Notes: generated by a model from the letters alone, not told the origin. A stretch of DNA of 64,000 nucleotides from Aspidiotus rigidus (GCA_035079385.1 JAVHKY010000001.1:6387501-6451500), one strand, 5' to 3'. Shown: positions 11,939 through 23,015, counted from the stretch's first letter. Made by a program: numbers and translations.

Positions 11939-13700
11939 ATTCGCCATTCCGTCCTGCTTATTTCTATAGATGTCCGTTCTCGTCGACATTTCAACGAATG
12001 CGTATTTTCGTAGTGCTCATTCATTCTTCTGTAACAAAATTACACCACCATCGGATATCTGGTTTCAATTAAGATAGATCAACGTTTTGTTCCTGAATTT
12101 TTACCGCATGTAAGTACATATATAAGTCTCGAATGAATATCTCTTGTCTTATCTTGTCGCACGCGCCTTATTTACTCCTGTCCGTTGATCGACGGAAGCA
12201 AGCTTCTACCGTATCGATAGTATTCGCCTCTGTAATCTATAGGATGATTCATTTTATTGTGTACGATTCAAGTCCAGTTTCAACTATGATTTTTCAGTTC
12301 GAATCGTGCGCTTGATGCAAGAAGCTGTCGCTCTTGCTTAGATGTCTATCTTTGAGTGTAAATATCTTTCGTCATTGTAACGATCTCTTTGTTTTCGAGC
12401 GTTCCATTAAAGAAACCTTTTCAAATTCAAATTTATTTCGAGTTGTTTAAAAGGAACTTACACGTATCTATCGTATTCTTCATATCGCATCGTGTTTTCT
12501 CGTCTCTCGTCTCCTATTATTATTATTATTATCATCGTATACTCGATAACTTAAAATCAATTTTTTTTCGTACAGAATCGCCATTTGGTCTTTTAATGCC
12601 TTACACATATCGTATGTCACCGCAGACGTGATGGCAGCTATCAAGGCGTAGAATTACTGTTTGTTTCGCTGATATTCGATTATAATCTGTTGACTTTGTT
12701 GATCGTAAGTATACCGATCGTTTATTCATCGCGTCCTGTTCTCTCATCTCTCTCTCTCCCTCCCTCTGTCCGTTAATTATTATGCTCGATAATTTATTTG
12801 ATATGTTATTTTACAGGTATTTTATAGTGAATCACCATTATTCGCTGTTGATACCACAAAATCGTATGTCACAAGTGGTAGCTAGATGTAGAGCTGTTTA
12901 CTGATAATCAATGCGATTGTTGTACGTGTAATCTGATATTGAAACTGATATTTCTCGTTTGTTGCTCGTTATTCATTGTAAGTATGCGTCATGTTCTCTC
13001 ATTGTTTGTCTCGTAAAATTAGTAAAATTATCAAATTATCGTATATTCGATAACTTAAAATCAATTTTTTTTCGTACAGAATCGCCATTTAGTCTTTTAA
13101 TGCCGTCTACATCGTATGTCATCGCAGAGCTGGCAGCAATCTGTGCCTAGAATTACTGTTTGCTGATATACTCGATTATCTTTGTCTAAAATTCGTTGAC
13201 ATTCATCTGATATTTCGTTGATTGTAAGTATACCGATTGTTTGTTCATCGCATCTTTTTCTCACATCTCTCCCCTTCTCTCTCCGTGTGCGATAATTTAT
13301 TCCATTTGTTTGTACGTTACAGTTTACCTACTGGAGCCGTACTTTGAAATTAGATTTCCCTCGCCGTCGGATTTCTAAGGGAGGTTCGAGTTCCAACTCC
13401 CTGCAGTTGGGTCAGAGTCGTGGACCAATACATGTACGACCCAAAAAAATGATCGGGTTCTCATGGGCGAAGAAGCTCACAGGGTACTCTTCTTCACGCC
13501 CTTCGAAGACGACGCCGTGTCTTTTGGAGATATGGATGGATCCGATTATGACAAGACGCAACATTTATTAGAAATTGCACCAAGATCTGCGGACGTCCTT
13601 CCTCGCTCTCTGTATCTATGTCGTCGAAAGGAAGATGAAATTCGCTGTCGCAGGCAAGCTGAAGCCGAACAAACTCCTTCATATCGTTGAGTTTAATTTT
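11939..13700 (+). ncRNA. Putative spliced non-coding transcript with duplicated exon cassettes
   Basis: Four exon-like segments are bounded by AG acceptors and strong GTAAGTA-type donors: 11,939-12,109, 12,576-12,703, 12,817-12,977 and 13,080-13,223. A terminal segment begins at 13,323 after TGTACGTTACAG. Segments two and four are near copies: both start AATCGCCATTT(G/A)GTCTTTTAATGCC after the same TTTTTTTTCGTACAG tract. Segment three is a diverged copy, and segment one shares ATTCGCCATT at its start. Donor flanks (GTAAGTATACCGAT, then a pyrimidine-rich TCTCTCATCTCTC) are duplicated too. All segments carry stops in every frame, so a protein-coding role is unlikely apart from the last exon. 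It could be a long non-coding RNA or a set of alternative 5' untranslated exons. Transcription itself is inferred. Confidence 0.45.
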
Positions 13701-13715
13701 TTTTTCGCCATCCAT
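13323..13715. other. Terminal exon-like segment, open on both strands
   Basis: The GC content is higher than in neighbouring DNA. Plus-strand frames include 13,344-13,571 and 13,463-13,690, the latter ending in a charged helix rich in Arg, Glu and Gln. The minus strand is open from an ATG at 13,715 to 13,494 and reads MKEFVRLQLACDSEF and related sequence. None matches a family I know, so I cannot say which strand, if any, is translated. The acceptor before 13,323 favours the plus strand. Confidence 0.3.
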
Positions 13716-14329
13716 TCCTTCTCCTGTTTGTTTAACTTGTAATTTTTTTTTTTTTTCAACGCCATTCTTATTATCCCGCCATTCTATACTTTCCTTGTAC
13801 TTTGTGTTTAGGTTTAGGTTCTTTTTTTTCGCAATTTTTTATTCGTACATTTGTTTCTTCTCGTTTTTGGGGATGAACTTACTTTTGCGTGTTTTTGTAT
13901 CATATTCTTCGAAATTTTCATTGCCACCGGTAACATAGATCTTGTCATTAAGAACACAGCATGTACGTTGAACTCGAGTAATATATTATGTTTATCTTAC
14001 GGTTTGCGAATTATTTTGTCAATAACTTCATTATGAAGTGTGCTGAGTACGTATATGGCTATCGGAATACTTACAGAAGCTGAACATAATTTTTAATATT
14101 TGAATTGAGAAATATTGAGTGATGGACGATTGCGTAAACATACGTGCAAGTACGAGTATATGAATTTGTGAACTTGAAATACACAGCGCCAGTCATTGAG
14201 AAAGAATTGCAATGAATTTGAACTAGTCATCTTGAAAAAGTTTACTGCTGCCATGAAATTTGCTAAACAATAAGTCATTCAGCAGCGCTACAATTTGGTA
14301 CTTTACGGTACATTTTTGGGAAAGTAGTT

Positions 14330-15160
14330 CATTGACCCTCATTCACTGTAAGATGAATTTGCGATACCTTTGAATTACCTCAAAATAACCCATCCACGAT
14401 CGAGTAATTTATGGGGAACTGCTGGGAATCTACATCATTGAACTGGGTAACTTTTGGTCAACAGCTCGCACCCTTAATTCGCCCAAAAACAGACTTTCAT
14501 TACTTCTAAGTAGCCTTCCACTACAAGTCTACTCCAGGTATATTTTTGGGTATCATCGCGAGCAATAATCGGGTCACAGTATTACCCTTTCATCGCTTCT
14601 CAGTTACCCTTTACACGGAGTCTACTACAGGGATATTTTTGGGTATCATCGCGAGCAATAATTGGGTCACAGTATTACCCTCTTATCGCTTCTCAGTGAC
14701 CCTTCACACAGAGTCTACTAAAGGGATATTTTTGGGTATCATCGCGAGCAATAATTGGGTCACAGTATTACCCTTTTATCACTACTCAGTGACCCTGTAC
14801 ATGGAGTGTCTACTACAGGGCAACTTGAGAGTCATCGCGGGCAATCATTGGGTCACAGATATTTCCCTTATATCGCCCTTCTGTAACTGCAGTTACAAAT
14901 GGTCTACAAGAGGGGAATATTAGAGGTGCGGATGCACTTTTTTTCTGAAACCCATAAAATACCCCTAGTGACCCAACTGTAAGCCGTGCAATAATAGGTT
15001 TACTACAAGGTTACACAGGGTCACACGTGGAAAAAGTCAAAGTGCATCCATTCCAGCAGGGTCACACCTCATCAGCTGGACGGTGCTAAACGAGACGACC
15101 CTGAAATTGCACTGACAACCCTCTTGTAGATAGGGTTACACAGGGTTACACATGGATTTT
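14330..15160. repeat. 93-bp tandem repeat in a GTGACC/GGTCAC repeat field
   Basis: A minisatellite with a 93-bp period starts at 14,541, 14,634 and 14,727, each unit opening TATTTTTGGGTATCATCGCG. A fourth, diverged unit follows near 14,815. Because 93 is a multiple of three, the plus strand stays open for 125 codons (14,546-14,923). The implied repeats are probably an accident of period rather than a gene, as no start context or family is seen. Flanking DNA to about 15,160 is rich in GGGTCAC, GTGACCC and AGGGTTACACAG, the same vocabulary as 6,955-7,380. The two fields bracket the transcribed part of the block. Confidence 0.7.
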
Positions 15161-15600
15161 TATTCAACGGGCCGTACATTTCTGGAAAGTGACTATCGCT
15201 AGTTCGCTACAATATTCCAGCCAGCTCGCGATCCGTGCTCCGTCATAGAGAGCGTTGAGGTGCCAGTCCGGAGTCCGCAATCCAACTACCGGCTACAGAT
15301 GATAAATAGTATATTTCTATACATGGGGGTAAAGTGAACGTTTACTAACGAGGCAAAAGTGTGTGATACTGATACGAGCCGGCAGGCGAGTGGAGCAATT
15401 CGCCCGAGTTGGTTAACGTTCTCGTAACCTCATGTATAGTAAGATATTTTTTTAAATAAATGATTATTGAATGAAAAAAAATTGCAAAATTGTAAACAGA
15501 AAAATATGGCTGCGCTATTTTTTGCGTTCTCAAATATGTCACACTGTAATCACATGAAATAGAGCGTTTTGATTGGCACGTTCTTATCACTGATGCCGAT
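15160..15600. other. Spacer inside the Polinton-like block
   Basis: No gene recognised. The first half is relatively GC-rich, with CAGTCCGGAGTCCGCAATCC near 15,270, and the second half is AT-rich. A minus-strand frame at 15,345-15,590 has no recognisable product. Confidence 0.3.
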
Positions 15601-15621
15601 TTACTTTTCTTTCCCTGGTGG

Positions 15622-15763
15622 TCTATGCTCTGTCCGCAAATAGAATGGGTCGCGTAAACAAACCCGCGAACCGCTTCCTCGCATCGTAATCAATTTTTTA
15701 TGCATGAAAGCGGGTCGCGGGTTTGTTGACGTGACCCATTCTATTTGCGGACAGAGTATAGTG
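15622..15763. repeat. Foldback (inverted-repeat) element, about 140 bp
   Basis: Two arms of about 50 bp, near 15,625-15,678 and 15,707-15,762, are reverse complements. The first contains CTCTGTCCGCAAATAGAATG and the second CATTCTATTTGCGGACAGAG, with short mismatched stretches around GGGTTTGTT. The 30-base loop is AT-rich. The minus-strand frame 15,601-15,924 is a by-product of this palindrome. It is probably a small MITE or MITE remnant. No target duplication was identified. Confidence 0.65.
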
Positions 15764-16376
15764 AAGCTAAGCTGCGGGTAAATGTTGACTTTGCGCTCGC
15801 ATTTGATGTAGTCAAAGTATCGTTCAACAATCATGTATAAAGAAAAGTTTTTGCTGTGTCTTTTCGAGATCCTGTTTGTAACGATTTCTATTCTATTACA
15901 CGTTCTTCGTTGCAGAAGTTTCAACCAGTTTTGAAGTTTTATTCGATAAAGGTATCTTGAAGATTTGGAACAGTCTTACCCAAATTATATTTGACATTCT
16001 AATAACTAAGGCACGAAACAACAAAGTGGGCCTTCGTGTTTGTTTACATTTCCTTATCTCGCTGCTTCAAAATGTAAAATTCAAATTGAAAATTTGTCAA
16101 TATTTTTAGTAATATAGATTATTGGAATTTCTGGGCAAGTTTTCGTTTTTGTTTTCTTAAGAACAAGTCAAACATAGAAAGAACTCACAAAATGACAAAA
16201 ATATCCTAAGAATCAAAACTTAGAAGTTTGTTTTGACTATCAGCGAGATGAGAATTCAGGCAAACGCTGTACTTCTTCTGTTTGAAATTATTATCTCCTT
16301 ACATTCACATGTTTACGCATGCTGAAAATAGGTGTTGAGAGGGTTGATAAGTTGATCGCTATAGTTTCTCTTCACA
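15764..16376. other. AT-rich spacer
   Basis: No gene, repeat or regulatory site could be supported in these roughly 600 bp. It separates the foldback element from the 141-codon ORF. Confidence 0.3.
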
Positions 16377-16384
16377 ATGAGTAG

Positions 16385-16810
16385 ATGTCCGCGAGGCTGG
16401 AAAAAACCTGTGGAAAGTACGTATCTGTTTTATCGGTGTGTCATACAATACATCGAATTTATCTGGATCCTTATTCAGTCGAGTATACTTTTGTTATATT
16501 TGAAGTGCGGAAATACCTACTGCGGAAATACGTACTACAAAAAGCGATGGATGCACCCATACATATTTGTGACAGATTTGTCGAACATATTTATTCCTAC
16601 GTTATGGACCAGTCGAATTACTTCGATACAATGTGCTTCAATGACACCGTAAACTATATTCGTGAGAGTATGATGACTATTCAGTTATCGGGATTCGTTG
16701 GAGTCTATCCAGAATTGGACAATGCCGACGAGTACGCCTATTTGAACGACAGTAGTCCCGAGTCGGGACACAGCGCAAGCGGTACAAATACATCTAACCG
16801 GTCGTATTAA
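16385..16810 (+). CDS. ORF of 141 codons, unrecognised
   Basis: An uninterrupted frame begins with ATGTCC and ends in a Ser/Gly/Asn-rich tail. An ATG at 16,377 opens an overlapping frame, so the start is unsure. The middle reads like folded protein, for example IHICDRFVEHIYSYVMDQ and FNDTVNYIRESMM, with an acidic stretch before the tail. A poly(A)-type AATAAA follows near 16,930. There is a possible donor (GTACGT) shortly after the start, so it may be part of a spliced gene. Composition is closer to the host-like cargo than to the A-rich polymerase that begins about 170 bp downstream. I assign no function. Confidence 0.3.
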   Translation: MSARLEKTCGKYVSVLSVCHTIHRIYLDPYSVEYTFVIFEVRKYLLRKYVLQKAMDAPIHICDRFVEHIYSYVMDQSNYFDTMCFNDTVNYIRESMMTIQLSGFVGVYPELDNADEYAYLNDSSPESGHSASGTNTSNRSY

Positions 16811-16974
16811 ATTCTGTTTTTGAATACTGATTGAGAATTCACTTTTGTAGATGAAATATCGAGAGCCGAACGAAAGACGTTGGCTTCTTTCATAGATCGA
16901 TTTTGTATTTACCTTTTGTTTTGCCAAACGACAATAAATCGTGGTTCATTTTTGAAATAATTTCAATAAAAATC

Positions 16975-17201
16975 AGGAATGGTGCAGAGAGTGTCAGAGT
17001 AAATCAATGAAAAAATATTATGAAAAGAATAAAGATCGTCATAAATTAGTAACTAAAGAAAATTATAAAAGTAAGCAAGTCAAAACTGTTTGTGAATGTG
17101 GAAGAACTATTTCTTTAGCTTCTCTTAGAGATCATCTAAAATCTAAAATACATGAAAATATGTTAGAATTAACACAACTACGTAAAAATAATTTTCTTTA
17201 A
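16975..17201 (+). pseudogene. Fragment of a Cys-containing DNA-element protein, upstream of polymerase
   Basis: An open, Lys-rich frame lacks its N-terminus. It has a WCREC motif at the start and a TVCECGRTISLASLRDHLKS segment, a C-x-C...H-type possible zinc-binding fold. Similar short modules accompany polymerases of large double-stranded DNA elements and insect viruses, from memory. The A-rich codon usage matches the polymerase that follows, and the stop at 17,199-17,201 precedes the polymerase ATG by about 60 bp. It marks the left limit of recognisable element coding sequence. It may be the remains of a separate gene or of an N-terminal domain. Confidence 0.45.
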
Positions 17202-17263
17202 AAGTTTTTCTCTTATAAATAAAGAGGGAAAAAATCTTATTAAGAGAAAATAATAATATCAAA

Positions 17264-20200
17264 ATGGTGTTTGTAAAAGAATTGAGAAGCATTGCCAAAT
17301 GTAGAAACTTGAAAGGTTATAGTAAAATGAGGAAAGTTGATTTACTCAGATTATTGAATATTGAGCCACCACCCAAGGCTCCAACAGTAAAAGATTTGAG
17401 AAAAATTGCAAAGGAGAAAAATTTAAGAGGATACTATAAAATGAAGAAAGCAGATTTACTAAAAGTATTGAATAGGCCTATTGAACCACAAGCCAAGGCT
17501 CTAACAGTGAAAGATTTACAAAAAATTGCAAAGGAGAAGAATGTAAAAGGATATTATAAAATGAAGAAAACATATCTAATTAATGTATTGAGGAATGACA
17601 GTCTTGGTACAAGACCAAGCCATTCTGGCGATACTCCTATACATTTAAATAATACATTTTCTTTTGAAGATTCATATTTTGAGCCAGAACTTAAAAAACC
17701 AGTAAAAGAAGAGAGTATTAATGACATTACTGAACAAAGTTCTAGGTATGTTCAAAAGTATAGAGCATATCAAATTAATTATACCATTTCTATTAAAAAT
17801 TCAAAACTAATATCAGAACCTTCAAGAGATGAACAAGTTGATTTAATAACTAGAGCACTTACAGAAATGATTGAAGTTGCTAAAAAACGTACCAATTTCA
17901 GAAGATGTGATAGAATAAAAATTGTTGTACAAAATTCTGTGCTTAATACACCTATACCAACAGATTATCAAACAGGTGCTTCAACTCAAGAATTGGTACA
18001 AAGATTGATGGAAACTATTTCTAACATTTTAACCTCACATGAAGAACTTGATCTAACAACATCTACTTTCAATATAAATGTAATTGCAATGCCTCAAGGA
18101 GGTCATAATACCAAAATTTTGAACTTAGCTGAAGCCAAACAAACTAAAAAATCTATTGTTGAAATAAGAAATAAAGATAATCTATGTTGCCCTAGAGCTG
18201 TAATTGTTGCATTAACTTACCCTGAAGAGAATCCCCCCATTAATACTGTATTTAGTAAAGAATTTTCTAAAAATGAAATTACATAATTCGTAAGGGGAGA
18301 AAATGACAGACAGATCTGACTAATCAATTATGTGATCTACTTGGTCATTATAATCAGGAAGGCTTTATATTAAAAGACATAAACAATCTGGAAAAACTAA
18401 TAAATATTCAGATAAATGTTGTTTTGGCTGAAAATTTCAATTCTGTTATATATAAAGGATCAGAAAAGGATATAAAAGTATATTTGTATAAAAATGGAAA
18501 TCATTTTGATGTAATCACAAAGATGGCCGGGTTTCTTGGTTCTAGTTATTATTGTCATAAATGCAATAGACCTTATGAACATAAAGACAGACATAAGTGT
18601 CTAAAAAAGGTAAGAAAATGTATTTTATGTTTTCAGGATGAGCATACAGCTGACACAAAAAGGAGAATTTACTGTAAAGATTGTAATAGATACTGTTTTG
18701 ATCAAGACTGTTTTGATAACCATAAGGAAGTTTGTGACAGTGTATTCAAATGCTTATATTGTAATAAGTTCTGTTTCAGAAATAATGTAAACTTTAATAC
18801 GTGCAGTGAAAATGTTAAGGAATATCCAGCTATTGGATCCCCAGGATCCCCACATGCATGTGGAATTGAACAATGTATGAATTGTTGGAAAAAAGTTGAA
18901 ATAAAGACTCATAAATGTTATATGCAAAAGAAAAAACAACTAGGAGGTAAATGTAAGAGAGAAGTTTGTCTATGCAAAGGTAATTTCCAAGAGTTTGTGA
19001 AACCCATAAAAGACTATGATCTGAATGAATTGAGAGCAAAAGCCAAAGTAGAAAAAATACAAGGGTTTTCATAAATGAATAAACAAGAATTGTTAGATAG
19101 GTTAAATCCATTTCCTTTCACAAATGAAATTTTTGGAGAAGAAAAAGAGGATAAATTAGCTAAATGTACTTATACTGAAAAATATAAATTCTTTGATTAT
19201 GAGGCTCAACAAGAAATAGGTACTCATATACCATCCAAATTTAGTGAAGGTTTATGACTTTAAAGGTAATAAAAATGAATTCGAAACAAATGATGAATTT
19301 TGTAAATGGTTGATATCACAGGAACATAAAGATTATACATTCTTAGTTCACTACGCCAAAGGTTATGATTCACAGTTTATATTGAAATATTGTGTGGAAA
19401 ATACTCAAAAACCTTATACAATTTATAATGGAACAAAACTTATGCTATTGGAAATAAAGGTACGAGTATTAGGATTAAAAATTATTGACAGTAGTAATTT
19501 TGTTCAAGGACCTCTAAGTGATTTCCCTAAGACTTTTGGTTTAACTGAATTAAAGAAGGGATACTTTTCGCATTTATTCAATACCAAAGAGAATGAGCAT
19601 TATGTTGGATCAATCCCAGACAAAAAGTATTATGGTTATAATCAAATGAAACCTGAGGCTAGGAAAAAGTTTTTAGAATGGTATTTACAAACGGTTCAAG
19701 AAAATTACATTTTTGATATGGAGAAAGAACTTTGAGAATATTGTGACTCAGATGTAGATATTTTAAGAAAAGGTTGTCTAAAATTCAGAGAAGCATTTCT
19801 AGATATAGCTAATATAGATCCATTCCAGTATTTAACCATTGCAAGTGTTTGTATGGCTATCTTCAGATCTAAATATATAAGGAATAATACAATAGCTGTC
19901 ATAGATGAACCTATTGAAGAAAAATATTCAAAACAATCCATAAGTTGGTTAAATCATCTAGAAAATCCTAATACAAAACACGCTCTGAATGGTGGTGAAC
20001 AAATAATCTGTGGAGCAGAAGTTGATGGTTTTGATGAGAATACTAACACTGTGTATCAGTATCATGGTTGTTTCTGGCATGGTTGTAGAAAATGTTACAG
20101 TGAGAGTACTATAAATAATGTTAATCAGGAAGAAATGGGTGACTTATATGAAAAAACAAAAGAGAGAAGAATCAAATAATGGAAGCAGGATATAATTTAG

Positions 20201-22577
20201 TTGAAGTGTGGGAATGTAAATGGACTAAATCACCTGAGTATAAAAATAGTGAAAAACCAGAAATAGTTGAGCCTTTGAATCTAAGGGATGCATTCTTTGG
20301 AGGAAGGACTAACACATTTAAACTTTGGACTACATCTAGTAAGAGGAAGAAGATTAAGTACGTAGATGTTTGTAGTTTATACCCTATCGTTCAATTTTAT
20401 GACTGGTACCCTGTAGGTCATCCCGAAAAGATTTTTAAACCAGATTATTATTCTAAGAAATGGTTTGGAATAATAAAATGTAAAGTTTTACCTCCCAAGA
20501 ACTTATATCATCCTGTATTACCTGTAAAGGTTAAAATGGATAAAAATGAAAAATTATTATTCCCATTAAGGTTACTTCGGGCAATTACGCCAGGCGGGTA
20601 AATACGCCAAGTCATGCAGAAAAGAAGCCGGTGCAATGTTATCCGGTAGATAGCGTATGTATCTTTTAGGGAAGGTCTCTAGTAACAACCTTGTCGATTT
20701 TTACCGCACAATATCGGTTCAATGAAGTGATAAAAAAATAACTGTGAAATTCGTGACTTTTTTACGGCCAAATCATTATCAACTGGATGAGGAGCAGATT
20801 TGGAATATAAATTATTCTCCAGAATAATAAACTTAAGTATCATGAATTATATATCATTGAAAAGCTCTTCTTATCGGCTTTCGAACGATACAAAAATTTA
20901 GGCGATTGTATCAATAACAAACGTGATAAATGTGAGAATGTGTGAGCAGTTCCAGCAAAAACTGTTTTCATGATGGTCGGGTGAATACGCCAGGTACTGA
21001 AATCATCGGGTAAACACGCCAAATACTAATTGTGCAGAAATTGATAATAAACGCTAATTTTAAATTGTTTTGTACGTGAGACGTAATTGGAAAGTAAATA
21101 CTTACATTCTCATTCAATTCTAGTAATAACTTACTTGTGCATAAATACCGACAAATTTTTCCTCAAAATTATTAAAACTCGTACAAGAATTGGAAAGAAA
21201 CGGATAATAGCAGATGGTAGAGGGGAGGGAATCATAATTTTGGGTCATAGGAGTCATGTCCGTGAGTCCACCTCACTCTCAGAAGAATAATTATACACTA
21301 CACAGTGATTTAGAGCATGTTTTTGTGAGAAAAAATGACTTGGAAAATGTATGGCGTAATTACCCGCCATGTCGGGTAACCCCGCCAATTCCAAGTTTTT
21401 TGGATTTTGACTCGCACGGGCCTGCGGTGCTCACGGCTCTCATTTAAACCCCGGGGAGTTAAAGTCAATTAATCACATTACCACATAAGCCTTTCAGCGG
21501 GACTTTACAGCCAATAGGATTCGAGAAATTATCATTTGAATTTGCTATGGCGTAATTACCCGAAGTTACCTTATGTTTGAAATGTGCTGAAAAGAAAATA
21601 AGAAAATGCCTCCATAGTGAAAATGAAAGAATGATTACTGGAACATGGTCAACTATTGAAGTTGATAAAGCAATTGAAAAAGGGTATGAGATTGTAGAAA
21701 TTTATGAGGTATGGCATTTTGAACAGAAAAGTAAGAATTTATTCAAAGGATATGTCAAAGATTTTATGAAAATAAAATTAGAATCGAGTCCTCATAATTA
21801 TAACTCAAAGGAAGAATATATACAAGATATAAAAGAGAAACTAGGAATTGATTTGGATCCTGATAAAATTGAAGTAAATCCCGGTAGAAGAGCTGTAGCC
21901 AAAATATGGGTCAAACAGAATATGTAACTGATGTACAAAAATTTTATGAAATATTACTTGATGATAGATTGACAGATATAAATGTGAATTATTTGACAGA
22001 TGAGATGGCACAGATGAGTTATAAATTTAAGGATCACTATGTTAAGAATAATACCAGCACAAATATTTATATAGCTCCATTTACAACAGCAAATGCCAGA
22101 CTAAGATTATATGAAAAACTAGATGAATTAGGTGAGGCAGTGATTTATTGTGATACAGATTCTATTGTATATTTTGATGATGGTAAGAATACAGTTAAGA
22201 CAGGTGACATGCTTGGAGAGTGGACAGATGAACTTGGAAAGGATGATTATATAAAACTGTGGGCATCAACAGGTCCTAAAAGTTATTATTATGAAACTCA
22301 TTTAGGTAAAAATGTAACTAAAATAAAAGGTTTTACTTTGAACCATCAAAATTTAGAAAAGTTGAATGGGAATACTATGATAAAACTAATTAGGGAAAAT
22401 ATGGAGGAACTGAAACAAACTTCTATAGACTTGACTTATAATAGAATAAATAGAGATACAAAAACTAAAAATTTAGTAAATAAAGTAGAGACCAAAAAGT
22501 TTAAATTTGAGTATGATAAGAGAGTAATCTTACCTAATTATGATACTATACCATACGGGTACAGTATTGAAAATTAA
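17264..22577 (+). pseudogene. Protein-primed family B DNA polymerase, Polinton type, disrupted
   Basis: Domain order is as follows. Three Rho_N/SAP-like repeats (LRSIAKCRNLKGYSK-type, about 38 residues apart) sit at residues 5-110 and a fourth near 19,020-19,110. Next comes a Cys-rich zinc cluster (18,540-18,960). The exonuclease follows, with FDYEA (ExoI, 19,192-19,206), HYAKGYDSQF (ExoII) and EYCDSDVDIL (ExoIII, 19,736-19,765). The polymerase has a Dx2SLYP motif (20,365-20,388) and YCDTDS (22,146-22,163). Lesions: a frame change near 18,287-18,423, an in-frame stop at 19,072-19,074, a frame change near 19,245-19,257, an in-frame stop at 19,733-19,735, a frame change near 20,178, a 1-kb insertion at 20,569-21,571, and a frame change with loss of the Kx3NSxYG region near 21,906. 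The gene would copy element DNA from a terminal protein primer. It cannot make a full enzyme now. Confidence 0.85.
20569..21571. mobile_element. 1.0-kb TIR element inserted in the polymerase gene
   Basis: Ends are AGGTTACTTCGGGCAATTAC and, reversed, AGGTAACTTCGGGTAATTAC. The insertion is flanked by TA on both sides and interrupts a codon-continuous CCATTATGTTTG site, so both borders are fixed to within a base. TA duplication suggests Tc1/mariner-type mobilisation. There is no transposase frame, so it is non-autonomous. The terminal motif CGGGTAA(A/T)(A/T)ACGCC recurs internally near 20,597, 20,980, 21,007 and, inverted, near 21,353-21,390. A GC-rich patch, CTCGCACGGGCCTGCGGTGC, lies near 21,410. 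Confidence 0.85.
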
Positions 22578-23015
22578 ATATAAATTTTAAATAGATAATA
22601 TTATAATTCATTTAAAATGGAAGATAATTTTAACAATAGTATATTATTTAAGCTACTCTAGATCATAATGAATGTGATCAAGGAATGAAGATGAACCAGA
22701 TAATAACTTGGAAAAGGTTATATTTTGAAAACACTCGAGTTGGAGTTGGAGCGCGAGATGAAGTCTAGAATCATTGCATACAAAACGCTCGAGTTCGGGC
22801 GCAAGATGAAACGTTTGTGCGACGTCATGAAAACGCTCGAGTTCGAGCGCGAGATATTCGTGTTCATGAAAATAGAAATGCTGTACCCACTCGTAAATAA
22901 ATATCCAAATTATTAGATTTCATGTCTTTGAGTGGTGAGACACGGAACAAAAGAGACGAGTTCGTCCGTTAGACTCAATCCGAGACTTGAGGAAAATAAT
23001 CTGAGTTAGTGGAAA
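22578..23015. repeat. Polymerase 3' flank with CTCGAGTTCGAGCGCGAGAT repeats
   Basis: Between the polymerase stop and the right terminal repeat are three variant copies of AAAACGCTCGAGTTCGAGCG, near 22,728, 22,780 and 22,829, spaced about 50 bp. The core GCTCGAGTTCGAGC is self-complementary. A 63-codon frame runs through the copies, because the spacing nearly keeps frame, but nothing else supports a gene. Confidence 0.55.

Noticed and set aside
14546..14923. 125-codon repetitive frame as a possible repeat protein
   Set aside because: The frame follows from a 93-bp period. There is no start context, and the repeat continues outside the frame.
15601..15924. Minus-strand 107-codon frame
   Set aside because: Half of it is the arms of a palindrome, and no family match is seen.
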